Source: Oceanicaulis sp. MMSF_3324
GTDB lineage: Bacteria; Pseudomonadota; Alphaproteobacteria; Caulobacterales; Maricaulaceae
Reading direction: 5' to 3'
NCBI RefSeq assembly: GCF_030733545.1
Contig: NZ_JASHIU010000001.1
Coordinates: 186,001-250,000 of the forward strand
DNA length: 64,000 nt
Made by a program: the position numbers and the translations under genes. Positions 29,353-39,536 of the stretch are shown here, piece by piece (the first letter of the stretch is position 1; each line of letters opens with the position of its first letter). The notes under the pieces were generated by a model. That model had not been told where the DNA came from. It searched no databases and was given only the letters and a program-made list of their open reading frames with translations.

Positions 29353-30924
29353 ATGACCGAGATGATGGCTCGCGCCCTGAGGCATACCCGCGCCGGCGTC
29401 TTTGTGGTGACCGCCGGCTTCTGCCTGGCCTTCTGCGCCCTGGCGCTTTTCGATCTGGGCCTGTTGTCTGATCTGGTGGACGCCGGGTCGAGCTGGGTCG
29501 GACAGGTCTTCGGGCTGTACTGGCAAATCCTGTTGCCGGCGATCTTCTTTGTCGGCCTGGCGATTGCGCTCTCGCCCGCCGGACGCATCCGGTTGGGCGG
29601 ACGCGACACGCCCGAATTTCCCTATTTCCAATGGGCCGCCATGATCGCCTGCACCCTTCTGGGCGCGGGCGGGGTGTTCTGGGCGGCCGCCGAGCCGCTG
29701 GCCCATTACCTGACGCCGCCCCCTTTCACCGAAGCCGGGATCGAAGGTGAAGCCGCCATCAACGCCGCGCTGGCCCAGAGTTTCCTGCACTGGGGCTTTC
29801 CCGCCTGGGCGGTGCTGGGCGCGCTGAGCGCGCTTATGCTGATGTATTACGAGCAGGCCAAGGGCCTGCCCCTGGCGCCGCGCACCCTGATCTACCCGGT
29901 TCTGGGCCGGAAACTGACCGATGGCCCGTTGGGCGGGATCGCCGATTCCTTCGCCCTGATAGGGGTGATCGCCGGGACCGTGGGCCCGATCGGCTTTCTG
30001 GGCCTGCAGGTCAGCGCCGGACTGTCGAGCCTGTTCGGTTTCCCAAGCGGCCTGCCCACCCAGATTGGCGTCATCATCGCCCTGGCGATGATCTATATCG
30101 GTTCGGCGCTGACCGGCCTGTCGCGCGGCATCCAGATTCTCAGCCGCTTCAACGTGATCCTGACCGGCGTCCTGCTGGTCTTCATCCTGTTCGCCGGACC
30201 CACCGGCTTCATCCTGCGCCATTTTGCGAGCGGGATGGGGACCTATCTGAGCGACTTCTTCACCATCGCTCTGCAGCGCGATGGCGCCGGCCTGTTCGGG
30301 CAAAGCGGTTGGCTGAACGGCTGGACCCTGTTCTTCTGGGCCTGGTTCATCGGCTATGGCCCGATGATGGCGATCTTCATCGCCCGGATCTCGCGGGGCC
30401 GGTCGATCCGCTCCATCATCCTGACCCTGTCCGTGCTGGCGCCGGTCGCCACCCATTTCTGGTTCACCATTCTGGGCGGATCGGGTCTGGCGTTCGAACA
30501 GGCGGATCCAGGCGTGATCTCGGACGCCTTTGAAGGCTTTGACCTGCCCGCCGCCCTGCTGGCGATCACCATGAACCTGCCGCTGGCCCTGCCGGTGTCG
30601 ATCCTGTTCCTGGTCCTGACCACGGTGTTCGTCGCCACGACCGGGGATTCCATGACCTTCGCCATCTCCAGCGCGCTGGACAAGCGCGGCGAGCCCACCA
30701 GCGGCATGCGCGCCTTCTGGGGGTTGGTCATGGCCGCCATGGCGATCGCGCTGGTCACCGCCGGCGGCGGCGGCGGGGCCGTGTCCAAGCTGCAGCAATT
30801 CATCGTCATCACCGGCGCGCCGGTCTCGCTGATGCTCTTGCCCTCGCTATGGGACGCCCCGCGGATCGCGCTCAAACTCGTCCGCGAGGATCGCGCCCGC
30901 CGCCAACAGGCCGAAACCCCCTAG
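29353..30924 (+). CDS. BCCT-family transporter
   Basis: A 523-residue inner-membrane carrier of the betaine/carnitine/choline family. The family signature GWTLFFWAWFIGYGPMMAIF and the following ISRGRSIRSI are clear, with about 12 transmembrane segments. These symporters import quaternary ammonium osmolytes, or DMSP in marine bacteria, driven by Na+ or H+. The substrate cannot be fixed here. The N-terminal region is shorter than in osmosensing BetP and there is no long regulatory tail. Its TAG stop overlaps the stop of the convergent acyltransferase gene. Confidence 0.9.
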   Translation: MTEMMARALRHTRAGVFVVTAGFCLAFCALALFDLGLLSDLVDAGSSWVGQVFGLYWQILLPAIFFVGLAIALSPAGRIRLGGRDTPEFPYFQWAAMIACTLLGAGGVFWAAAEPLAHYLTPPPFTEAGIEGEAAINAALAQSFLHWGFPAWAVLGALSALMLMYYEQAKGLPLAPRTLIYPVLGRKLTDGPLGGIADSFALIGVIAGTVGPIGFLGLQVSAGLSSLFGFPSGLPTQIGVIIALAMIYIGSALTGLSRGIQILSRFNVILTGVLLVFILFAGPTGFILRHFASGMGTYLSDFFTIALQRDGAGLFGQSGWLNGWTLFFWAWFIGYGPMMAIFIARISRGRSIRSIILTLSVLAPVATHFWFTILGGSGLAFEQADPGVISDAFEGFDLPAALLAITMNLPLALPVSILFLVLTTVFVATTGDSMTFAISSALDKRGEPTSGMRAFWGLVMAAMAIALVTAGGGGGAVSKLQQFIVITGAPVSLMLLPSLWDAPRIALKLVREDRARRQQAETP

Positions 30925-32084
30925 AGCTTGAGGCCAAACAGGGGCCGCAACGGCTTGATGCGCCGGATCAGCTCAAAGCCCGCAAATGCGCCGCCATAGG
31001 TAATCGCGGTGACCAGCACGAATTCGGTCCACACATCCAGGCCCATGCGCGTCAGCATGTAGCCCGCCGAGACCGTGATCGTCTGGTGCAGGATATAGAC
31101 CGGAAAGATCGCTTCGGTGAGATAGCGCCGCACAGGCCCGTCTCCGGTGAGATGGCGCCGAGCCAGCCCCAAGAGCGTCATGATTATGGTCCAGGCGTAG
31201 AGCACCCGGCCCGCCCGGGCGAGCCAGAGCACGACCTCATGCTCGGCGATCTGATCCCACCACAGCGCCCAGGCCGGGGTCAGCACCGCGCCCAGTACGA
31301 CCGTCAGACCCAGCGCCAGCGGCAGGGCGCGGTCAATCGCGGACCAGAACCGCTCGGATTTCGCGGCGAAGACGCCATAAAGCAGATAGGTGAAGCTGAT
31401 GGCGTGGTTCGCCCAGTCCCAGGTCAGATTGTGCGTGGTTTCAAAATGGGGAACCAGAAACACCCGATAGACCATCATGGGCGCAAATCCGAGCGCGATC
31501 AGGGCGACCGGTCCGAACCGGCTGTCCCAGAGCCGGGACAGCGCCGCACCAGGGCCGCGTCCGAAGGCTTTGAGCAGGCCCATCAACGGCGCCAGCATCA
31601 GCGCATAGACAAACAGATAGGCGACGTACCACAGATGGTTCCAGGTCGGCACGGCGATGCCGGCGATCTCCCAATCCATGATGTAGCGCGGCCAGAACGC
31701 CAGGATGCCCGGCTCGATCTCCCCCATTTCGCGCAATTGGAAATAGGTCTGGGGCATCACCACGACGATCATGCCGAAGACAAGCACCGGCAGAAGCCGG
31801 AGCGTGCGCTCGCCCGCGAATGTCAGCCCGCCTGACTTGTCGTGCAGATAGCGGAAGGCCACCCCGGAAATGAAGAACAGGAGCGAGAGCCGCCAGGGGT
31901 TCAGAAGACTCATCAGCGGTTCCGCGCCCGGACCCGCATGAACGCTTTTCACGTGCCAGTCCCAGGGCACGTAGAACATGCCCACATGGTACAGCACCAA
32001 CAAGCCGAACGCGATGATGCGCAGCCAGTCGAGATCGTGGCGTCGGGTTGGCGAGACGGGCGCGCGCGGGCCGGTTTCAGTCAT
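30921..32084 (-). CDS. Acyltransferase 3 family membrane protein
   Basis: A 387-residue protein with about ten hydrophobic segments. The acyltransferase-3 opening is DLDWLRIIAFGLLVLYHVGMFY, with the conserved His of LYHVGMF; PRRHL/RRYLTEAIFPVYILHQ lies near the C-terminus. Members transfer acyl groups to sugars, lipids or glucans at the membrane. It is divergent from the LytTR gene, which probably regulates it, and overlaps the BCCT gene by 4 bases at the 3' end. Confidence 0.88.
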   Translation of the reverse strand: MTETGPRAPVSPTRRHDLDWLRIIAFGLLVLYHVGMFYVPWDWHVKSVHAGPGAEPLMSLLNPWRLSLLFFISGVAFRYLHDKSGGLTFAGERTLRLLPVLVFGMIVVVMPQTYFQLREMGEIEPGILAFWPRYIMDWEIAGIAVPTWNHLWYVAYLFVYALMLAPLMGLLKAFGRGPGAALSRLWDSRFGPVALIALGFAPMMVYRVFLVPHFETTHNLTWDWANHAISFTYLLYGVFAAKSERFWSAIDRALPLALGLTVVLGAVLTPAWALWWDQIAEHEVVLWLARAGRVLYAWTIIMTLLGLARRHLTGDGPVRRYLTEAIFPVYILHQTITVSAGYMLTRMGLDVWTEFVLVTAITYGGAFAGFELIRRIKPLRPLFGLKL

Positions 32085-32269
32085 GGCGGATCTCCCATTT
32101 GATCAAGGAGAGGTTTTGCCGGCGTCGCCCCGTGTGCGCGACGCGGACGGGGCGGAATACGGACCGCAGGGACCAGCCTCGGCGCCCGGGGGACGAAGTG
32201 CAGCGCATCAGGGATGAATGACGGCGCCTTGCGCTGGCCCCCGCGCCCCGGGCGCTGCATGATCACGCC

Positions 32270-33091
32270 ATGACAACGCCTGATCTCGAACGCCGCGTTC
32301 TGCGCTTTGCTTTCCTGTTTTACCTGCTGGGCACGCTGGGCTTCTGGCTGGTGAACGGCCTGTCCGCCGCCGAGGAATGGCGCCGCGCCGGAGAAAGCGG
32401 GGTATGGGTGCGCGCGCTGATGCTAGAAGGCACCAGCAATCTTGTCATTCTGGCCCTGTTTGTCCCGATCGCGCTGCTGGAGCGACGCTTTCCGGTCTCG
32501 CTCGAGCGTTGGCGCACCGCCCTGCCTGTGCATGCGGCCGGCGTCCTGGTGTTCTCCCTCATCCATGTGAGCGTGATGAACGGGCTGCGCGTCGCGCTCT
32601 GGCCGCCGCTGTTCGGCTTCGCCTACGAGAGCTATGGCGGGTTTCTGGGCGAGTTTGGCTATGAGTTCAGGAAAGACATGCTCTCCTATGCGCTCATGCT
32701 CGCGATCCTGGCCATGTTCCGGGAGCTGGAAGACGCCCGCCAGCGCCTCAAGGCGACGCGTGAAGACGCCCGCACCGATCATGTCATCACCCTGCGATGC
32801 GGAGGACGCGAGATCCGTCTGCCCGCGCGCGACATCCTCAGCGCCAGCGCGGCTGGAAACTATGTCGAGGTGCGAACCGGCGCCGGCGCCCATCTGGCCC
32901 GGATGACCCTGACCCGTCTGATCAGCCTGCTGCAATCCGCCGGCGCCGACCCGGTGCGCCTGCATCGCTCTCACATGGCCAGCCGGTCTGCAATCCGGGA
33001 GCTCGTGCCCACCGGTGACGGCTATGCTGAGGCGCGCCTGTCAGACGGACAGGTCCTGCCGGTCAGTCGCGGATATCGCAGTCATGTCTAG
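32270..33091 (+). CDS. Membrane-anchored LytTR-type transcriptional regulator
   Basis: A 273-residue protein with about four N-terminal transmembrane segments (roughly 10-150), a short helical linker, and a C-terminal LytTR DNA-binding domain (about 170-273: GREIRLPARDILSASAAGNYVEV, RTLTRLISLL-like region, RLHRSHMASRSAI). LytTR domains bind DNA through beta-strand contacts. Integral-membrane versions lack a receiver domain and are thought to sense the envelope directly. The 185-bp gap to the divergent acyltransferase gene has inverted repeats GCGCCCGGGG/CCCCGGGCGC (32182-32191/32246-32255), candidate binding structure. Confidence 0.88.
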   Translation: MTTPDLERRVLRFAFLFYLLGTLGFWLVNGLSAAEEWRRAGESGVWVRALMLEGTSNLVILALFVPIALLERRFPVSLERWRTALPVHAAGVLVFSLIHVSVMNGLRVALWPPLFGFAYESYGGFLGEFGYEFRKDMLSYALMLAILAMFRELEDARQRLKATREDARTDHVITLRCGGREIRLPARDILSASAAGNYVEVRTGAGAHLARMTLTRLISLLQSAGADPVRLHRSHMASRSAIRELVPTGDGYAEARLSDGQVLPVSRGYRSHV

Positions 33092-33107
33092 ACAATTGTC
33101 ATAATTC

Positions 33108-33123
33108 TTAATGCTGCATTAAC
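33108..33123 (+). promoter_or_regulatory. CtrA-type box upstream of the porin gene
   Basis: TTAA-TGCTGCA-TTAAC is an exact match to the TTAA-N7-TTAA(C) full site bound by the cell-cycle regulator CtrA in Caulobacterales and relatives. It lies 72 bases before the start codon at 33195. Downstream, CTGGCGC/GCGCCAG and CCCCAGA/TCTGGGG form nested stems in the leader. Binding is inferred. Confidence 0.6.
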
Positions 33124-33194
33124 CCCAGAAGCTGTAGGCCCTTCGCATCTGGCGCACGGGACAGCGCCAGCACACACTATCTGGGGACAGATCC

Positions 33195-34751
33195 ATGAAA
33201 TTCGGACTGATTGCAGGCGTCAGCCTGCTCTCGCTCGGCCTGGCCGCGCCGGCCCTCGCCGAGGATGATTCGCGCATCGAGGAGCTCGAAGCGCGCGTTC
33301 AACAACTTGAAGACATGAACCGCCAGCTGCTTGACGTCATGCAGGCCCAGGGCCTGCTGCCGCACGCTGAGGCGCCCGCCGCACCGTCCATGGCGCACCC
33401 GGCTCCAGGCCATCATGGCGATGCGCCTGTGCAGACCGCCCATCATCAGGGCGGCCACCATGGCGGCGATCACCATGGCGGTGAGCAGGCCGACCATCAC
33501 GGCGATGATTTCCACCAGAACCTGGTGGGGATCAGCCCTGAATACGGCTACGATATTCTTGATCACGCCGAGGGTGTGAACACCCGGCCGCTGACCATTC
33601 TGAATGCGGCTCGAGAGGGTAATCTTGATCGTCGCGTCACCCTGAGCGGCAATGTGACGGCGCTGGCGAACTATCAGGAAAGCAATTCCAACACCAAGTT
33701 CGGCTGGCTGATGCGTCACCCCACCTCGGCCAATCAGATTGGCGAGACGGTGTCTGAATTCGTGGTCCACTCCGCCCAGCTGGCCGTCACCGGCCGGATG
33801 ACGGACTCCATTACTCTGTACTCGGAAATGCTCTATGATCCCGAGCAGAGCTTCGGTTCGGGCACGCTGACCGATCTCAATCGCAACCAGGTTCAGTTGC
33901 GCCGCGCCTTTGTGCTGTTCGGCGATCTCGAGCGGACGCCCTGGTACGCCGCGATCGGCAAGATGGACACGCCGTTCGGCCTCAATGACACCGTCAGCCC
34001 GTTCACCAATTCCACCAACTGGCACGCCTTCGCCGGTCTCGCGACGGGCGGCATGGTCGGCTACTACAATAACGGTCTGCATGTGCGCGCCATGGCGATC
34101 CAGGGCGGTTCGCAATTCCGCGCCCATAACGCGCCGGTCGAGGACACCAATGTCCCCAGCCGCGTGAACAACTTCGCCGTGGATGTGAACTACACCGCCG
34201 ATCTGGGCGATGACCGCACCCTGATGGCGGGCGCGAGCTACACTGAAGCCACCGCCTACTGCCAAGCCTATCCGGTCTTCCACTTCAATCCGTGCGACGA
34301 CAACAATCCCGGCTGGGCGATCTATGGCCAGGCCGATCTGGGACGTCTGGACCTTCTGGGCGAATACGCCCGGACCACCGAGGACTGGCCGGGCACGGCC
34401 TCGCCGGCGCCGATCTATGCCGGTTTCGAGGCTGTGGCGCCGGAATCCTTCACCCTGGGCGGCCGTTACTGGTTTGATGTGACCACGAGCGAGGATTTCG
34501 CCGTGTCCTTCGAATTCAGCCGCTTCATCTCCGGTGATGACGGCGCACCGTGGGAGAAGCAGGACCAATGGGTTCTGGGCGGTTCGTACTTCATCAGCCC
34601 GTCGGTCAATCTGTTCGGCGAGCTGATCCGCACCGAAGGCTGGGTGCCGCTCAACTTCCTGTCCGGCGGCAATCTGCCCACCGGCGAGAGCTGGTCGGAA
34701 AGTGATGCGAACACCAATGTGTTCGCCTTGGGCGTCCAGGCGAGCTTCTAG
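33195..34751 (+). CDS. Histidine-rich outer-membrane porin-like protein (LbtU/FslE-like)
   Basis: A 518-residue exported protein. A Sec signal peptide ends ALA-EDD near residue 22, a short coiled coil follows (27-52), then a stretch with 13 His between 57 and 107 (HHGGDHHGG and similar). The rest (about 110-518) is a beta-barrel-like region rich in alternating aromatic residues and ending in Phe (GVQASF). The layout resembles LbtU-family siderophore porins and DUF3573/FslE proteins; that assignment is from memory and moderate. The His tract suggests Zn, Cu or Fe binding at the periplasmic face. It is preceded by a CtrA-type box and followed by an intrinsic terminator. Confidence 0.75.
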   Translation: MKFGLIAGVSLLSLGLAAPALAEDDSRIEELEARVQQLEDMNRQLLDVMQAQGLLPHAEAPAAPSMAHPAPGHHGDAPVQTAHHQGGHHGGDHHGGEQADHHGDDFHQNLVGISPEYGYDILDHAEGVNTRPLTILNAAREGNLDRRVTLSGNVTALANYQESNSNTKFGWLMRHPTSANQIGETVSEFVVHSAQLAVTGRMTDSITLYSEMLYDPEQSFGSGTLTDLNRNQVQLRRAFVLFGDLERTPWYAAIGKMDTPFGLNDTVSPFTNSTNWHAFAGLATGGMVGYYNNGLHVRAMAIQGGSQFRAHNAPVEDTNVPSRVNNFAVDVNYTADLGDDRTLMAGASYTEATAYCQAYPVFHFNPCDDNNPGWAIYGQADLGRLDLLGEYARTTEDWPGTASPAPIYAGFEAVAPESFTLGGRYWFDVTTSEDFAVSFEFSRFISGDDGAPWEKQDQWVLGGSYFISPSVNLFGELIRTEGWVPLNFLSGGNLPTGESWSESDANTNVFALGVQASF

Positions 34752-34772
34752 AGCCCGCCAGCTGGCACAGAC

Positions 34773-34804
34773 AAACCCCGCCGGAGCAATCCGGCGGGGT
34801 TTTT
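34773..34804 (+). terminator. Intrinsic terminator after the porin gene
   Basis: AAACCCCGCCGGA, loop GCAA, TCCGGCGGGGTTTTT: a 13-bp stem and T run between convergent genes. A nearly identical stem follows pnp at 39.7 kb. Confidence 0.93.
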
Positions 34805-34820
34805 CATGGACCGCACGTGA

Positions 34821-36923
34821 TCAGGACGCCTTGTCCAGCGCCTTGCCCTGCTCCAGTTCGTTGAGCTTGGCCTGGGTGGACACCACGACACGGGCAATCT
34901 CGTCGGTGGACTTGGACGACCGGTCCGCCAGCTCGCGCACCTCGGTCGCCACCACGGCGAAACCGGCGCCGTGCTGGCCAGCGCGGGCCGCCTCGATACT
35001 AGCGTTCAGCGAGAGCAGATTGGTCTGCTCGGAAATGTCGCGCAGGCTTTCAGCCATGCTGCTGACCTGGCTTAGAACGCCGCTGACAATGAATCGGGTT
35101 TCTTCCGTCGCCTTGCGTTGCGCCGTCGAGTCCGTCGCATACATCGTGAAGCGCTCCACCCGTCCACCAAAACCGGTGATGACCTGCACAGCTCCCGAGA
35201 TCCAGACCGAGTCATGCGCCCCGCTGACCATGATCTCGTCCGTCACCGTCTCTCCACGCTTCATCTTCTCCACTTGCTCGTCGCCGAACAGTCTATCCAG
35301 CGAGAGAGCGGCGCGATCCTGCAGGCCAATCCGCTCCATCATGCGGGTCAGATTATCATTGCCTTGCACTAGAGCGCCGTCCGGATCCCACTCCAGAACC
35401 ACATTGGACTGGGTGATTGCGGCCATACGCGTCTCGAACTCTTTCGCCTTCAGCTTGACCTCCGTGATATTGGCCTGGACCGAGATATAGCGTGTGATCT
35501 CCCCGGCCTTGTCATGCACGGGGTTGATGGACAGAGAGACCCAATACGGTTCACCGCTCTTGGTGTAGTTCAGGATTTCATCATAAAACGGCTCGCCCAG
35601 ATGCAACTGCTGGCGGATTTTCTCTCGGGTCTCCGCACTGGTTTCAGGACCTTGCAGGAAATCGCCCGGCTTGCGCCCCGTCACCTCGTCCAAAGTATAG
35701 CCTGTTAGCTTTTCAAAGCCTGGGTTGACGTATTCAATCAAACCCTTGGCATCTGTGATGATGACAAGGTTATCGGTCTCGTCCGCCACCAGAGAGAGCA
35801 GCTTGAACTGTTCGCGGTTACGCACCTCCTCGTCCACATCCTTGACGAAAGCGGTGTACGACACCTCACCGTCCACCTGGATCTTGGACAGCGACAGCGA
35901 GCCCCAGACCCGCTGACCGTCTGCGCGCTCCACAAGAACCTCTCGGGACCGGCCCACGATCTTGTCCACGCCCGTCTCCCGATTGGCGTTCACATAGCCA
36001 TCGTGCTTGTCGCGAATCTCGGCCGGAACCAGCATTTTCACATTCTGGCCCAGCACCTGGTCCGCCCTGTATCCCCAGAACCGTTCCGCCGCGGCGTTGA
36101 AGAAGGTGACTTCGTTGCGCGCATTGATCGTGACCACCGGGTCAATAGCCTGGGACAGGGTCTGGGTAATGGTCTCCCGGCTGCGACGCTGTTCGGTAAT
36201 ATCCTTGACGAAGGCGGTGTAGAAAATCTTCTCGCCCGCCCTCACCTTTGACAGCGACAGGTTGGCCCAGATCCTCTCGCCATCCTTACGCTCGATTTCC
36301 ACATCCCGAGACGTGCCCACGATCTTGTCCTGACCGGTGTTGCGGTTGGCGTTGACGAACTGGTCGTGATTGGCGCGGAATTCCCGAGGCACCAGCATCT
36401 TCACGTTCTGGCCGACCACTTCGTCAGCCCGGTACCCCCACAACTGTTCCGCCGAGCGGTTGAAATAGGTGACGATATTGTCCTGATTGATAGAAACGAC
36501 CGCGTCGAGCGCCTGATCCAGGATCTGACGCGTCGTCTCGCGCGCTTCGCGCTCGGCGCTGACATCCTTCACAAAGGCGGTGTAATAAACCTTCGAGCCC
36601 GTCTTCACCCGCGACAGGGCCAGATTGACCCAGACAGTAGAACCGTCGCGACGCTCGAGCTCAATATCACGTGACGTGCCAACGATCTTGTCCGCTGCGC
36701 CCTTGCGGTTGGCGTTCACCAGACCGTCATGCTGGGACTGAAGGTGTTGCGGGACCAGAACCTTGACGTTCTGGCCCATCACCTCAGCGCGTTTCAGGCC
36801 CCACAAGCGTTCCGCGGCCTTGTTGAAGAACACAATCTTGTTGTTCGGATCAATGGTTACGACAGCATCGATCGCTTGTTCAAGCGCTTGTTTTTCAAGA
36901 GAACGACCCAACAGATTTCGCAT
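34821..36923 (-). CDS. Soluble multi-PAS chemoreceptor-like protein (BdlA-type)
   Basis: A 700-residue protein with no transmembrane segment. Three consecutive PAS repeats of about 120 residues (roughly 11-130, 131-250, 251-371) are near-copies; each has LWGxxRAxEVxGQNVKxLVP, a VNANRxxGxDKIVGxSR block and YTAFVKDV. A fourth PAS-PAC (about 372-500) and a fifth, divergent PAS (500-620) follow. The C-terminus (about 625-700) holds only the tip of a methyl-accepting domain: [20 protein letters not shown]...[16 protein letters not shown]. BdlA in Pseudomonas has a related layout and controls biofilm dispersal. The ATG at 36923 follows GGAG at good spacing. The role here is inferred. Confidence 0.87.
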   Translation of the reverse strand: MRNLLGRSLEKQALEQAIDAVVTIDPNNKIVFFNKAAERLWGLKRAEVMGQNVKVLVPQHLQSQHDGLVNANRKGAADKIVGTSRDIELERRDGSTVWVNLALSRVKTGSKVYYTAFVKDVSAEREARETTRQILDQALDAVVSINQDNIVTYFNRSAEQLWGYRADEVVGQNVKMLVPREFRANHDQFVNANRNTGQDKIVGTSRDVEIERKDGERIWANLSLSKVRAGEKIFYTAFVKDITEQRRSRETITQTLSQAIDPVVTINARNEVTFFNAAAERFWGYRADQVLGQNVKMLVPAEIRDKHDGYVNANRETGVDKIVGRSREVLVERADGQRVWGSLSLSKIQVDGEVSYTAFVKDVDEEVRNREQFKLLSLVADETDNLVIITDAKGLIEYVNPGFEKLTGYTLDEVTGRKPGDFLQGPETSAETREKIRQQLHLGEPFYDEILNYTKSGEPYWVSLSINPVHDKAGEITRYISVQANITEVKLKAKEFETRMAAITQSNVVLEWDPDGALVQGNDNLTRMMERIGLQDRAALSLDRLFGDEQVEKMKRGETVTDEIMVSGAHDSVWISGAVQVITGFGGRVERFTMYATDSTAQRKATEETRFIVSGVLSQVSSMAESLRDISEQTNLLSLNASIEAARAGQHGAGFAVVATEVRELADRSSKSTDEIARVVVSTQAKLNELEQGKALDKAS

Positions 36924-37033
36924 ACGGACTCCGCAAGGTGGTAACACTGAAGGTAAGCGGAATACTGACAGGCGCCCGGATTAACAGCAATTGAATCAAG
37001 CGCGCCGCCGGTCTGGCTCCGCCTCAAACGCGA

Positions 37034-37060
37034 ACGCCCCGCCAGCCAGGCTGACGGGGC
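37034..37060 (-). terminator. Probable terminator after the S9 peptidase gene
   Basis: CGCCCC...GGGGCG encloses a second stem CAGC/GCTG. Read on the minus strand it lies 26 bases past the peptidase stop and is followed by TTCGCGTTT, a weak T run. Confidence 0.55.
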
Positions 37061-37085
37061 GCTCAATCGTGCAGGGAGGGCGAGT

Positions 37086-39536
37086 CTATTCGACTTCGCG
37101 CTCGCCCTGGTCAGGCACATGCGGAACAACCGGCTCTTCCGGCTTCACATATGTGTCCAGCCAGTCGATGGATTCCGCCAGCACATGCAGCACGCTTTCG
37201 CGCGCGCGATAGCCATGGCTCTCATACGGCAGCATGACCAGACGCGCCGTGCCGCCATTGCCCTTGACCGCCGCGAACATGCGCTCGGACTGGATCGGAT
37301 AGGTGCCCGAATTGTTGTCCACCTGGCCATGGATCATGAGCATGGGCTCATCAATGTCATTGGCGTGCATGAAGGGTGAAAGCCGGTAATAGGATTCCGG
37401 CGCTTCCCAATAGGTGCGGCGTTCGGACTGGAAGCCGAACGGGGTGAGCGTCCGGTTATAGGCACCCGAGCGGGCGATGCCGGCGCGGAACAGGTCCGAC
37501 CCGGCCAGCAGGTGTGCGGTCATGAACGCGCCATAGGAATGGCCTGCGATCGCAACCCGCTCGCCATCGCCATAGCCGCGCTCCACGCTGTCATTGATCG
37601 CCGCTTCGGCGGACAGGACCAGCTGGTGCACGAAGGTGTCGTTCACCGTTTCAGGATCATCGCCCACAATCGGCATGGTGGCGTTTTCCAGAAGCGCATA
37701 GCCCTGGGTCACCATGAAGCGCGGGCTGGTGCCCGCCACGCGTGAGAAACGGTATTGCGAGCCGCGCACCTGACCGGCGTCCGACGCGGAGTTGTACTCC
37801 AGCGGATAGGCCCAGATCAGCAAGGGCAGGGTGTCGCCCTCTTCGTAATCGGCGGGCAGGTAGAGCGTTGCGGAGAGCGGCACGCCATCCTCGCGCTCAT
37901 AGGTGATCAGCTCCTTGCGGATGGCGTTGAGCTGGGGATAGGGGTTCTCGAACGCGGTGATCGCCCGCGCCGCATCGCCTTCGCGCAGATAGACGTTCGG
38001 CGGGGTTTGCGGATCCTCGTAAGAGGTCAGGAAGCGCGACCCGTCATCCGACAGGATGTCGATGACCTCCTCATAATTCTCACCCGAATTGCGCCACAGC
38101 TCGGTGGTCTCGAAGGTCTCGAAATCCACCCGGTTCAGGAACGGCCGATCCCCGTCCGGGCTCGCGCCGTCACCGGTGAAATACATCTGACCGTCCAGTA
38201 CGGCCGCCACGGACTGACCAAACCCATTGCGGGTCGTCAGGGGCGAACCCGGATCGGCATAGCTGTTCTGGATGGAGCGCTCTTCAAACAGGCGCGGCGC
38301 GGCGCCCTCGGCGGCGAAATCCACCAGCCAGTTGCGCAGGACGCGCGTATCGCGGTCATATTCCACCGCCATGCCGAACTGGCCTTCGGAGGTGAAGGTC
38401 GTGCCATAATAGCGATCCTCGAAGCGAGCGATCTCGACCGGCTCGCCATCAAATGGCGCATCAAGCGCCCAGACGCTGTCGCGCTCATCGGTTTCAACCC
38501 GAGGATCACCGCCATCGAGCGCTTCGGCCCAGATCAGGCGCGCCGCGTCAGAGGCCTGCCATTCAATGTTCCGGCGCCCCTCGATCACGCCGCCGATCGG
38601 CACACCGTCGGCAATGGGGTGATCGGCGATTTCGGCCACCAGCGCGCCATCCATTGTCCAGACTTCGGTGGTTTCGGCGAAGCGGGACCACGGCACGTCA
38701 TAGGAAAACGGCGCGTTCAGCTCATCGACCAGCAGGTAGTCGCCGCCCGGGGCCGGATCGACCGAATAATAAAGGCCCGGCTCTCCGATTTCACGCGGAC
38801 GCAGGCGACGCGCGGTGACATCCACCGACACGATCTGGGATTCCGCCAGCCAGGCGAACAGGGCGGCGTCATCCGCATCCCCCAGAAGGTCCTGATAGGT
38901 GCGCACCGGCGCTTCATAGCCACCGGCGTCCTGAATGACCGGGCCTTCAGGCACCCGGGCGCGTTCAGGGCGCGGACCGCGATCATCAGAGACCAGGGTC
39001 ACCAGCAGCGTCTCATTGTCATTCATCCAGTCGAGCGCGGAGAAGACCGCGTTCACGCCTTCGGGGATGATTTCGCGGGCACGACCATTGGTCATGTCCG
39101 CCACCCAGACGCCGATCGTGTCCTCGGTCGTGACCAGGAAGGCGGCCTTGGAGCCATCGGGCGACCAGGTGAAACCGGACAGACCCGCATCATCCGGCGT
39201 GTCGAACGCGGTTTCCTCTCCGGTCTCAAGATCAATGACCGACAGGCCCACAATGCTGCGCGGGCCATGACGGCCATTGGTTTCAGCATCCAGGCGCAGG
39301 CCGGCGAGGCGTTCCATGGGGCGCGCCATTTCCGAAATCGGCGGCAGCCCTTCGCGTTCCAGCAGCAGCAGGTGACGCTTGTTCGGCGACAAGGTGGTGA
39401 AGGGCGACGGCGCCGCATCCACGATATCAACGATATCCTGTGGCGGCAGACGATAACCATCCTGCGCGATGGCGCTGCCGGCGCTGACGCTCAGCACCAG
39501 AGCCCCGCCCAGCGCGGCGCGAATAAGTGTGGACAT
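37086..39536 (-). CDS. Exported S9 family prolyl-oligopeptidase-type peptidase
   Basis: An 816-residue secreted serine peptidase. The signal peptide is MSTLIRAALGGALVLSVSAG with cleavage after AIA. A beta-propeller-like N-terminal region (about 30-560) is followed by the alpha/beta-hydrolase domain. Catalytic residues are S667 in GHSYGAF, D740 in HGQVDNNSG and H774 in YESHGY. The overall pattern resembles glutamyl endopeptidase-like S9 proteins. The start at 39536 follows GGGAGG. The frame is open 45 codons further up, but that region lacks a signal peptide. Likely periplasmic peptide degradation. Confidence 0.92.
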   Translation of the reverse strand: MSTLIRAALGGALVLSVSAGSAIAQDGYRLPPQDIVDIVDAAPSPFTTLSPNKRHLLLLEREGLPPISEMARPMERLAGLRLDAETNGRHGPRSIVGLSVIDLETGEETAFDTPDDAGLSGFTWSPDGSKAAFLVTTEDTIGVWVADMTNGRAREIIPEGVNAVFSALDWMNDNETLLVTLVSDDRGPRPERARVPEGPVIQDAGGYEAPVRTYQDLLGDADDAALFAWLAESQIVSVDVTARRLRPREIGEPGLYYSVDPAPGGDYLLVDELNAPFSYDVPWSRFAETTEVWTMDGALVAEIADHPIADGVPIGGVIEGRRNIEWQASDAARLIWAEALDGGDPRVETDERDSVWALDAPFDGEPVEIARFEDRYYGTTFTSEGQFGMAVEYDRDTRVLRNWLVDFAAEGAAPRLFEERSIQNSYADPGSPLTTRNGFGQSVAAVLDGQMYFTGDGASPDGDRPFLNRVDFETFETTELWRNSGENYEEVIDILSDDGSRFLTSYEDPQTPPNVYLREGDAARAITAFENPYPQLNAIRKELITYEREDGVPLSATLYLPADYEEGDTLPLLIWAYPLEYNSASDAGQVRGSQYRFSRVAGTSPRFMVTQGYALLENATMPIVGDDPETVNDTFVHQLVLSAEAAINDSVERGYGDGERVAIAGHSYGAFMTAHLLAGSDLFRAGIARSGAYNRTLTPFGFQSERRTYWEAPESYYRLSPFMHANDIDEPMLMIHGQVDNNSGTYPIQSERMFAAVKGNGGTARLVMLPYESHGYRARESVLHVLAESIDWLDTYVKPEEPVVPHVPDQGEREVE

